Origin: Notospermus geniculatus
Taxonomy: Eukaryota; Nemertea; Pilidiophora; Heteronemertea; Lineidae
Reading direction: 5' to 3'
DNA length: 64,000 nucleotides
Assembly: GCA_002633025.1 (NCBI GenBank)
Contig: NMRB01000297.1
Location: forward strand, 126,235 to 190,234
The notes under the pieces are model-generated. The model was given only the letters and a program-made list of their open reading frames with translations. It was not told the origin of the DNA and did no database searches. Positions 37,401 through 49,400 of this stretch are shown in pieces. Position 1 is the stretch's first letter, and each line of letters starts with the position of its first letter. The position numbers and the translations under genes were made by a program.

Positions 37401-40400
37401 ATACGAAAAATCGTAACAAAAATACCAAAAACCTATATTATTTTACATTGTATGAATAGAGGAATGTAGATTTCCCGATGCCTTCATGATTTTTATCATC
37501 GTTTTAGCTTTTTCTGCGATTTCTTAGCCAGATTTAGGCTACACTGCGGGGAACGATGTCACATTTTCCTCTCGCCAACCTTGCACCCCTCATAATGGAA
37601 TGATCGGAGTACGCTAATTGGTTGGAATGCTCATGGCTTATTATCTATTCACAACTCGCATGCACATTGTGTTACAAACTTTGCCCAATATCAAAAACGA
37701 TATATTTTGAAGACGTTTTGAGGCCTCACACAAATTCGTCACAGAAAATAACCATGGCGAGTGACATATGGAGAAAGTATTATGATAAAATGTATTAATA
37801 ATCGCATAGAGAATTTCTGAAGCGACGACTTCCATATTTGGGATGGAAGACCTTGAACATTGAATGAATGGGAAGCACGGTGTCATGTAAACAATAACAA
37901 CACGTGTGTTTTGAACGGGAGACATGTGTTTTGAGAGATTTTAATGCTATTATGCCATGAAAGTGCCAAAAATGAACTGGAAATAACAAAATTACACCGT
38001 TTCTGCCATGCAACTTCAGATTTAGCATGTTTTTTGGGTCGTTTCATTTGGCTCGTTTCTTTTGAAACGTTTCAATGTTTACATACTACCATAAATTGGA
38101 GCCAGTTCAGAATCTTGTTCAGGTGTATCATCCTATCTTGAGTAAGTTTAGCCTCATCTGTGACCCCGTGACCTTCTGTGGAGGATTCCTGACTAGACCC
38201 CATCAATCTATATCCTGACAAGATATCAATACCACCAATGCCAAGTTGTCTGCATCGTGTTTGTAAGGAAGGAAGTCATGGTTATTACCTATTTGTATAC
38301 AGAGGAATCCCTCTCCTGCAACTTCCTCCTCATCTCCCAAGCACTTGATGATAGGCTGAAGTACTTGTCAAATTTGTCTCACCTGAAGTTGATTGTGGAT
38401 CACACACTAAATGTGACGATGATGGTACATTACAATTATGACATACTGTCAACTTAATGTGAGACCGAGAGATAGTATTCGCTGCATACACCGTCATCAG
38501 CTTCGCCTGTTGCAGGTTGCATGGGACAGTAAGCCAAGGTACCTTGTACCTTTGCAAGGGAAAGTAAAAGGCCCCATCCAAGTGAGGAACATGAATAGCT
38601 TGAGATGATCTTCAGTACTTACCAGGGCCAACAATGTTTTGGCTTCGGCCCTGATGGAAAAATAAAATACAATGCAATACAACTAATCCATTGCTTTCAT
38701 TTCTATTGAGAGAGAGCGCCTTTAAATTATTTGATGCTGAAGTGTTTTCCGGTGGCTCCAGTTTCTTCCTACATTCACTTCACAAACACCATGTGTTATC
38801 ACTCAGTTTACACCAGCTTCTCAGCCCAAACTGTTGCTCAGATATCAGTAATTCTTTCAAACATGCAATACACCCACAGTTTTCAACCTACACAATCCAC
38901 GATTTATTACTCCCTCTACCTAGGATTTACCTGGTTTTCAAGCTAAAGAAATAACTTGTCTGCACTCCTCAAATTCATGTTGTCTGGTTTCTGACTAGGT
39001 ACCATCACTCCCTGGAAATAGACATATGCAAGAGTCAATGCAATGCTGAGAACTTGCATTCAGCTGATGTAGATTGACAGATGCACTATACAAGTAGTGC
39101 TTTTTACAAAAATACATTACAAGTTGTATTTTTATGGTGCCAACACTTTACAACCTAGAGTTTCCCATCAAAAGTCTCACTAAAAACCATCCTAGGGAAT
39201 GGGAGCAGCTCATTCAGTAAATTGGTTCCCAATCATGCCAGTAGGACTAAATTCTGATTTACCAATATGGCCGCCGCAGCCACCATCTTGAATTTGCATT
39301 CCAATATGGCCGCCACAGCCACCATCTTGAATTTTCATTCCATGCATAAAATCAAATCACCATTTTGGGTGTGGATGTTGCTGCACAAATGAGGGCTGGC
39401 TGCTCCTGTTTCAAGTCAGCAAATGGCATGGGATAGTTATCTCTGGAACACTTTGCACCACAGAAACATCACGCTTGCTCTTCCACTCTTCATGTATTGT
39501 TTTGTACTCACCCACAACTCTCTGATTAGACAATAGACATGATGCTGTATTGCTTATCATCAGGAGCCCACTCCAATCAGGAATGAGACTATTTCCTTTT
39601 CCTCTTCTGTCTTGAGAATTTTAAGTAGTTTCTGCAGTGGATCATTTCCTGAATGAATCACTGTCAGTCTGAGTTTGTATTAGTCTCATACATTGTTTTG
39701 CAACATTTGTCTACTACCTGTGTCTATCAGAATCAGCATTGGCCCAAAGCAATTTTATTTCTGGCATTTAGGGTTTGCCCTTTCCTAATCGTGCCGGTGG
39801 GACTAAATTCTGACTTACCAATATGGCTGCCACAGCCACCATCTGCGACAGGTGTTGTTTTTGTCCATTGCATGTTGAAATAAAAATGTTCTAATATAAT
39901 CATGTTCTAATCTAATTATCTACTATAATTTACCTACCTTTGCACCACATACCATCCGCAGCATCATGTCCATCCCTGGCACGTACAGTCCTCGTATCTT
40001 CCTTAATGTAGCACTGCGCATGCAGTCATTCTTGTGCGGTGTGCGAAGGTCATGCAGAAGAGACACGTATTATGTACCGTACAGTAGGCAATGAATTGCA
40101 GCAGGGCCTGTCTTCCTAGTGATGTAGGCCAACTTCGAAGGTACACAGATAAAGGAAGGTAGTTGTGCCCCGTACTAGTTGTTAGGCTAAATTATCTCCA
40201 TAGATGAACAGCATTTCCTCTTTGCAGGAAGAAACCTGACCCCTTGACCAGATAATCCTGTGATATACTCTCTTTTCTTCATTCTTGTCAATTTCAGCAA
40301 GATCTTCTAGATTCAATTTTCTCATGTTTCTTGGAAAATGTACCATCATATACATGTAAATCACATTGTTTTCCTTTTCTGTCTTTCCAGCCACAACTTG

Positions 40401-43400
40401 CACCCCCACCAACGCCCCCTTCACGAGCCACCATGTCGAATGTAAAGCAACGCCCTATCACCAAGGGCGTTATGAACCGTTTCGATGGCAGTGACAAATA
40501 TGAGCTGGATCTCACATACATTACTGAATGTATCATTGGTAAGAGCCGAGAATGATGCCTTCCCAATCAAACTAATTTTGACAAAGTCAATTGACAAAGT
40601 CAATTAAAATGTGTTTCACCCAAGTTGTTTCAAACTAAAATATTATTTTGTAAGTGGAAGCACTAACTTGGGGCATTACATCACAAGAAATATCAAAAAA
40701 TATCAAAGAATACTGGGCGATATTAAAAATATCTAGTTTTGGCAATATCAATGTGTATTTATGCAGTGTAGGAGGAAACTTGAGCTTCGGAGAAAACCAT
40801 TTTGACCTTCAGCCATTTCATTTCAGCCATGACCTTCCCTCCTGAAGGTCACGAGGTCACCTACAAGAACAATATCAAGGACGTTGCCAAGATGCTCCAG
40901 ACCAAACATGAAGATGGTTACATGGTAGGTTTAAAGGGACTATAGGTTTAAAGGGACTGTAAAATCTTGAGTGCTGCTATGCAGTGCTGCCATCTATTGA
41001 CAATAAAAAGTCAGTCATGAAAACTTGATATGGGACCATGACCTACCCAAATTTGTGTTATCAACCTGATCCCTCAGAATAGGGAGCTGGAATGGTGAGG
41101 GAAGAACCAGCTGAAATCTGTTGGGTACTCGGGGGCGGATCCACGATTTTGGAAAAGAAGGGGTGCAGTCTGCTAGAAACATTGAAATCTGCGGCGAATT
41201 TCAATGATTTGCTCCAGATTTCAGAATTTCATGGTCAATTTTACAGATTTGTTGGCCTAAAGGGGGCCAGGCGCCAGGTGTGCCCCCCCCCCCCCCCCNC
41301 CCCGATCTGCGCCTGGTAATGCAAGCAGCTATTTTGGTTTATGGGACCGTCGTCCCGATCTGCAAACATTACATGAACTTCTCCAGTTTCCCCGATTGAG
41401 AGAAAATTCTCAGCCCATCTCCAGCAAGCTGGAAGAACACCCGTGGCAGCCCTGATCATGTATGAAATAAGTCACCATAAGCTACCACTCCCTGTAAATT
41501 TCTCGGTCGGATTTCTCATCTTTGCTTGCTAAATATGCATTCAAACCATCATCATTACACTGTTTGTTACCATTTCTTTGGATTCCTTTGGTATAGGTGA
41601 AATTACATCCCAACTATCTCCTGCTACTAGCAACACTCAACTGTGTGTTTATCTTCTGCGTAATGCATTTTTGATGTTGGCTTGTGTGCATAGATGAGAT
41701 AGCTGAGGCCTAAAGCAAAATAGATATCCAAAGTGTGGGAGTGATTGTATTCACTTTTCGTCTGAATCAGTGGCTTGGACTGGAAGGAATATTAAGTTGT
41801 ACATCTGGAAGTGGTACTCAAAATGGCTGTCATGGCAGCCATCTTGGTGTAGTGGCATGTCTGAATTTCAACTGGTGTCTTCCTCTGCCCACCCACTACA
41901 AAAAATTTGGATAAATTCAACCAGTAATTCTTCAGGTATCAGGCAGAAATGAAAAGCTCATGACTGTGATGTAGACCCTCATCATGCGTACCCCTCTGGC
42001 CGGTTGGGGTTGAGGACTGAAAATGGCACCAAGAGGATTAACATTCTCCTATTGCCTTCCAGGTCATCAATTTATCTGAGAGGAGGTTTGATCTTTCAAA
42101 ATTCAACAAACACGTCCTGGAGTATGGCTGGCCGGAACACCTAGCGCCCCCACTCGAACGTTTGTGCAGTATTTGTAAATCGATTGACTCATGGCTGAAC
42201 TCGGATCCAAATCACGTTGTAGTGATTCATTGTAAGGGACGTAAGGGTCGAACGGGCGTGGTGATCGCAGCCTATATGCACTATAGCAATATATGTGCGA
42301 GGTGAGTCTTATTCTTGAAAGCACGTAGCTTTGGTAGCTATCCACGTCATTCTCAGCAACATACATGTAAGCTGCTGCAATGTTGAACCTGTGTGCCATG
42401 ACGGATCATAAATACATTTACAGTCGACCTGACTTGAGTTATTACGATTCCTGTGTGCTGATGCCGCCATTTCCAAGATGAGCGCACACATTTTCACTTT
42501 TGCGACCTGACCATAATTTCTTCACTTGATGCCGACTGTTCCGTCGTGACGGCGGTAATCGTAGGTGTGACCTGACATCAGCATAAGGTACAGAGCAGAA
42601 GGCCAGTGACTTGGGAGCACAGAGCAATCCTAAGCCGTCAGAGAGAGTTGCCCCCTATCACAAGAAGAATGGGTCCTACAGGGATCCAACCCGCAACCTG
42701 CTTGAGGTGATAGGCCCCGATGTTGCCACTAGACCACTCTCACATCCCAAAAGATCGTTGATGCTGCCAGTTCTCTTTTACCTGGCCCTTTGTGATTTAT
42801 CTAAGATAATACGATTATTGGTAACCAACTAGCGACCATCATATTGGAAAATTGGATAACATTCTGAAAGCTTTGGCGACCGGACTAACCGTGATTTCCG
42901 CGACAGCTATGTAACATGTTTATCTGCAAGAAATACAATAATGGACAATGCTGTCAGGAGCATTCAAGGTTGCTGTTTGTTGTATAAGACAAGATTCTGG
43001 ATAATATCATTTCCAATCGAAGGACGGGACTGATGCGCAGTGCATGTAAAAGGAAAAGTTGGCCTGGATGCAGTAGGCCAGTTTTAGTTGATATAAAGTA
43101 GGGAAAAACGTAGTGCGTAGAGGAATAATTATGCCTCCGTTCAACAAAATTGTTCTTAGAGGTTTCCTCGTCCGCCACCTCGTAAGTCAAGAATGGATTG
43201 CCAAATAGACTTCAGATTTGTGTGGCGTATTGGGGTGGGTTAGGGGAGCTGCTCTATCAATTTTGGTTGGGTTTCGATATTCAGTATGGCGGCTAGGGGG
43301 ACATCTTGGATTTCGTAAGTCAAGAATGGATTGCCTGATTGACTTCAAAATTCTGCAGCATAGCGGGATGGGTTGGGGAGTACCCTATTACGATCTGATA

Positions 43401-46400
43401 TTCAAGATGGCCACCAGGGGGACATATTCGATTTTATGTTCCGGAATTTCTTCAGCATAGTAGGATGTATTGAGGTATGAAGGGGGCATGCGTTGCGAAT
43501 TGATCCTCTCGATGGCGTTAATGTCTGAGTATGAGAAAAGGTTCCTTCATTTTCCACGTAGGGTTTATTTTGTACTGTTTACTTTCAGCGATGACCAAGC
43601 ACTCGATCGCTTCGCAATGAAACGTTTCTACGATGACAAACTCGGTGGAATCACGCAGCCATCCCAGCGACGCTACGTCCACTATTTCGCAGGCCTCCTC
43701 TCCGGTGCAATAAAAATCAACAGTAGCCCCCTCTATCTTCACCATATAGTGATACACGGTGTGCCGAACTTCGACGGCAAAGGCGGGTGTCAGCCGTTCA
43801 TCAAAATTTATCAGGGGATGGATCCTGTGTACACCTCTGGAGTTTAGTAAGTTTAGTTTCGTAAATTGATTCTTATTATAATGAGCTTGTCTTCAATGAC
43901 GGTCGCCGCCTATTGACGGAGGGCGAGAGTGGGTGATGGCGAGCTACATCATTCGATTGAAGTGTAATCCCACCTTTAAGCCAGGAGCACACCAGGCAAT
44001 ACCACCAGCGATCTACAGTACTCCGCACAATACTTCGTTTTCCGCAACCGCAACAGTCACAGCTGACCAATCCGTCTGGACTGCAACCGAGGAAAGGGTG
44101 CTCTTTATCCAGAAAGAGACCACATTCCACAACACTGAGGCCCACATGTTTTTTGCTGACGACATTCAGATAAGACCTCCTTGCAGGGTCTTCCATGGCA
44201 CGGCCATACTTCAGGCTGGCAATTGTCTCGTCAGGCTGTGCATAACCCATTAGCGTTGATATTATTGGCCCGGTGTCTTTGCTTCTGGTGGTGTGCTGGT
44301 CTTGGAGAGTTTCTAATCTTGTGAACACAGACCTGAAGTTTGAGGCAGTGATTCGACCCTGTCTGTGATTCTTCCATAATACATTAGCAGCCTGGCCTCT
44401 GGTTGCTTTCTCAAGTAGGTGAACCTGTTCACTTGAAATAGGAAGAATAGTATTCATGAAATCTTCTACATTTATAGAGGTGCTTTGCTGTTTATATGAA
44501 GCCACATATTCTGGCATAGTCTTAGGCATAACAACTTCATTGTTGTTAATTTCCAGTATGGGGGTTTCAACTTCCAGTGTGGGGGTTTCATCAGTGGAAG
44601 GGGTCTCGTTCATTTCAGGTTCAACACTTGTTGTGGCTCTGATTCGGAGATTCTGTAGCTGAAGGGGCAAGACTGTTAGCATGCACGCACTTGGAACTGT
44701 ATCATCGATACACGTGATGAAATCTTCCAAAGGCGTAGCAGGGCCATCTGACGGATGAAATGCGTGTCGCTGTGCTGTGTACATTTTTCTCTTTCCTGAA
44801 AAATAAAAGAATGAATTTTCATGACAACAGTTGCAGCATCAGTATCTGCTTTGCTTCGCTGCTTAGAATACATTCAGTTTATGTCAATCAACATTCTGCT
44901 CCACAAATATTCATGTCATTATTTACCTGATTTACCCGTTAGCTTGTCTTTATTCCAATCAATGAAGAGTTCAGCCATTGTCTTGGGAGTAACCTCTGTT
45001 TTCTTTGGGGGTTGGTTCCATTTACTCAGCTGTGATGTACACGCAGGGTTCGTCTGTCCGGTTCTGACGGCAGCTTCAACTCGAAAAAGTAGACCGGCAA
45101 CGTGGTTACATGTTCCTATTAGACTGAAAAAGTTGAGACAAATCTGTTACATTCCTTGCATCATAAACCTTTTTAGCATGAATATTTTGGGAGGCCTAAA
45201 TGATCTTGGACATAAACCACAGTAACTTACTTACCCTGCAGTGCAGCTGCAGTAGCCACTCCGTACTTCCCCGGTTTGCTTGTTGCATATTATCCACACA
45301 TCATACGGAGTTTCGGAAATTCGTTCAGATGGTGTACAGGAGTTTTTGAGGAAGCAAAATACACTTTTTTCTCCAATGGAATGGAAACGCACTTCCTTTA
45401 CCCACTGTTTTTTGAAGTACCTAAAAGCTTTTCCTTGTTTATATTCATTGAGAATCCGATGTGTTAAGTCTTTTTGCCCTGGCTGGGCAGCCATCAAATA
45501 ATCACATATATCATTGTAATATATAGGGGGCCAATGCTTTATTCCTTCTTCTTCGGAAAGCCACCCATCATTCGTTTTGAACGGATCAGGTAGAACAGTG
45601 CCGTCGCTCAGTGTCAACAGAGATGTATAGTCAAGTTTATTTGCTTCTGCACGCTCCTCGGCCGTTTTTACTATGGGAATCCCCATTTCCTGTGCAGCAA
45701 ATACACGCGCCACTAGTTCTTCTTTCGTTCCCGATACCTTCAAACCTCTCTTACTTAAAAAACTCTTTAAATCTCGAACTTGCCAGTGTTTAATCAGTTC
45801 ATAACACGCGGTCTCCATGTTTGTTGACACTAACCCGGAAGTAAACCGGAAGTGGATGGTATCCAGCGCGTAGTTCCACATTTGGGCCACACCGCGGCGC
45901 TGCGGTTGCGGAAAACGAAGTATTAACCTTCTGTGCTGTGTACTATCCACCTACCACATGCAGCGTCATGCGCGTAGCGTCCTCATACCTTCCACGGAGA
46001 TCGGGCGGTGCCATGGAAAGCACGCAATGAAGACGAAATGTCATTCGTGCGTGGTGCATGGAGTTCACACCGAAAGTACGTACAGGTGTGACGTGCCCGT
46101 ACCATTTGCAATGAAGTGGAGCGTACCTTCCGCGCGAAGTAGGCATAACGTACGAGGATAAAGGAAGGTCAGTTGTGCTACGTACTGTAAATGCCACTGA
46201 TCTTCTCACCAGCCACCGCAGACTAGGCGATATCGGTTTTGGTAGGCCCTATTGTTTGATAATGGGTGAGAAGATTGAACACATCACTGTCCACTGCACA
46301 TGTGGCATCAACAAAAACCTATTTTGTTTGGTGGTGAGCAGATTGCAATATCACTTTGTGTACTGCTGCTTTAATGGTGTGATTTCAAAGAGTTTGAATT

Positions 46401-49400
46401 TTGAGTTGCCAATAAAGTCAGAAAGTAATGTTCGATGATCTTTCACAAGCTCCTGAAATCTAGACAGGACTCAACGAAAATATTGCTTTGTTTCTTTCAG
46501 TAATGTTACTGAGTCGATGACAAAAGTGTGCTTCACGCTCGATCCTGGCCTACTTCTCCGTGGGGATATTCTAGTCAAGGCATACCACAAGCGTCCACGC
46601 TCGGCAGCACGCGATGTTATCTTCCGAACACAGTTTCACACTTGTGCCATTTCGGATTACGGATTTGTTCTCGGAAAGGGTGACTTGGACGATGCCTGTT
46701 CTGGTAAGTACCCTGTTTGAATGATTCAAGTGAGCTTTGGTGTTTAAATTGGCAGTTGCCTCAATGATTGTGATCTACCTTCCTCACTGATGAAGAAGAG
46801 GACATCCTTCAAAGATTCTGGTGCAATTCTCTTTGATGGTTCACCAGGTGCTCAATTGAGCTCCTAGGCCACCGCACACTTGCCTGGACTGCGGTGCAAC
46901 TTTTTAGATGCGTCCATTTTATCAAGACAGCCCAGCAGAAAATAGCAAAGGATTACTGCCAAACACTGAGGAAATGCCTCACATAATGGCATCCTCAGTT
47001 GTTTGGTTCTCACATTCAAATACAGATGGCAGCACTAATGTTTGCGATTCTCGGTAGGCATGTACCAGACTGGGTATGCCTTATGACTCGATTACTTCAG
47101 AAGAGAAGTAGCCTAGTTGTCCAGATTTTTTCTGGGGCTCGGACATTGAGACCTTGGCAACAGGTAATTGAAATGGTCAGTTTGGCACATACCGGTACCC
47201 CTGGTAATTTCTAGATGCTGTTATTGGCAGAAGATGGATTTTCATAGGAAAAATAACATTTTTGACTCAATTTCTGGTGATTGCATGTCCGGGACAGTTC
47301 AACAAAAAACAGATTTTAGAAATTGGTGTCGGTAAATTGAGGCGAAGCTGATGGATCTACTGATAGTAATTCTATCAGTGGCGAGACTTGTGAAAGAACT
47401 GGATAATGACGTCTGTGCTAGTCCAAATGTACTTGTATGTTGATAAAGTTAAGGCCAAGGCTTACGAATGTTCTGACAGACCTGTGCCTGTGGTACAGGA
47501 GCCAAGAACTGGATGTGACGCCTGCACTAATCTGAATGTGCTTGTTTATAAAGTACTGAGGCCTAGGCCTACATGAATGTTTAGACTAGATCAGTGGTGC
47601 ATAGAAGCCAAGAACTGTACGATGGAATCTGTGCAACTCCAAATGTACTTACTTTTAAGCTAACTCATGCCTAGTTCAACTGATGTTCAGACACTTGCAT
47701 CACAAAAGCCAGTGTTTTAGGACACATATGCCAGTGGCAAGTGACAGATCCCTGCCCTCGACTGACTTGATCGTAAAGCTTGAACCAGAATCAGCTCGTT
47801 TGCTAAAATTTTCAAGACGTCAGTATTGCTGAAAATTTTCAAAACAATTAGCCCTCATGCATTTTTGTAGCGACATAACCTTGTGAATGGTGATGTGCAA
47901 TGCTGCAATTTCATTCCAACTATGCCGCATTCAAGTGTACATTTCTTCGTAGAATGATACAAAATCTACTAGAATGGTTGATCAACATCAAAGCAACATC
48001 ACCGACTGTCAAAATCGGCACAATCACATGACCTAAATCAACATCCAAGATCAGTAATTAGCGCAATTAAGTGTAATTATTCCCGTTTAAATAGCATTTG
48101 CCGCAGGTTTAACAACCGACCTAAAAACAGTCAAATTTCTATAGATTGGCCTTTCTATAGATGGCCTGCTCGGTTGCTCTTGGCTGGGATGCTTTATTGT
48201 GTTGGTAGGCCTACCTAGGCCTAGTATATTGTAATAAGGTAATTTCGGTCTGAGTCAGTGGGAACTGGGCCAGATACTGAGACATATTTGCTTGTCTGTG
48301 TTGGATGTAGGGATGAGAAAGTGAAGGTAGGTGGATGGTTAGCTTTCTGTTTTGAGGGGCCTTGATAGCCTGGTTATCATGTCAGCCTAGCAAGGGGCTG
48401 GTTCCAGGTTCGAATCAAGCCTGTAGTGGGCCAAGAGGAGTTTTTTCATGCCCGTCTCATGGGATGGTTAGGGGCAAGCCATTGTCATTGTGCCCTGTAG
48501 GCCTACCTTGATTTAAGGACAGCATTTGTCAGCCAAAAATGTATCTTGAACTCAAGGCTCAGGCCTATTTTATTCCCAGGCCTTAAAATCTGTCCAGGCC
48601 AATTTACAGTTTTGTTGGCCTTCACACCAACAAATTGCCTAAAGTCTAGTAAAGTAGTATTTCCACTGTTTCCATGACAATGCCACACTTTTTCCTCAGA
48701 AATTATGGGCCGTATTTTAGAAAGTTCCTTAACGTTAAGGTCCACCTTAAATCTATTGTTCTCGATGGTTTTACAATAGACTTAAGGTCGACCTTAACGT
48801 TAAGGAACGTTCTAAAATATGACCCATTTTCACTCAAAATCTACCAAAAATGACAGATCTCGCTTAATATATTTTCATGACAGAATGGTCGATTTTGCTT
48901 GAAAGCCCGAAAAGCAGATGCTATGTCATTGGTGATTACCAGTAGCGCAAAGGTTTTGAATGAATGGTTACATGTAACTCTGTACTCGAGTGGTAACGGA
49001 ACGTTTTTGGCATGAAGCTGGATTCACAAACTTGAGTGGTAACGGAACGTTTTTGGCATGAAGCTGGATTCACACTCCAGATGCAAGCATCTGCATCTGA
49101 CGTGCGATTAAATTTTCAGGACACGGCGGTCGACGCCGAAGCTTGAAGGACGATTTTGTCAGCATCCAATCATGGGCTCTGAGTGGTCTTGCGATAATTC
49201 TGCTGCATTAAAAGAGTGGTATGAATCAGTACGACAATGTCGGCATCTACATGTAAATTTGATCGTGCATCGGTTAGGCTTCCCTTAAATAGAAGTATAC
49301 GATATACGAAAACACCGGTTAACAATGGCTTCATGGTCGTGAATCCTCGGGTAGCTTTTGTTCACCGGCGTTTTCGTATACCGTATACTTCTATGTAAGG

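Larger units (their letters stand above)
36340..39673 (-). pseudogene. Decayed minus-strand coding region, family unknown
   Basis: Stretches of minus-strand frame read like protein but are broken by stops and frame changes. Examples are [19 protein letters not shown] (39673-39562), [20 protein letters not shown] (within 39551-39411, frame shifted), [19 protein letters not shown] (near 38350), [20 protein letters not shown] (near 38100-38160) and [20 protein letters not shown] (near 37240-37300). The last two are separated by a 760 bp transposon. A MITE relic sits at 36832. I do not recognise the family; an old gene or a transposon protein are both possible. The call is tentative because it rests on composition only. 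Confidence 0.3.
43976..46374. mobile_element. 2.4 kb TTAA-flanked inverted-repeat unit carrying a gene fragment
   Basis: Left end TTAAGCCAGGAGCACACCAG, right end (reverse complement) TTAAAGCAGCAGTACACAAA, each followed by a diverged copy of the family terminus GATATTGCAAGTGATCT. The same terminus occurs at 24640 and 54056. TTAA sits at both outer edges (43976-43979 and 46371-46374). Inside are the SAP/SWIM/YqaJ gene fragment on the minus strand, a 24 bp inner inverted repeat, and one family X repeat. There is no transposase frame, so it is non-autonomous. Terminal identity is moderate, so the boundaries are well supported but old. Confidence 0.7.

Noticed and set aside
45819-45950. Extension of the SAP/SWIM gene to an ATG at 45950
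   Set aside because: The added residues translate the inner inverted repeat and repeat-like sequence; the ATG at 45818 has a better context and starts just before the SAP motif.
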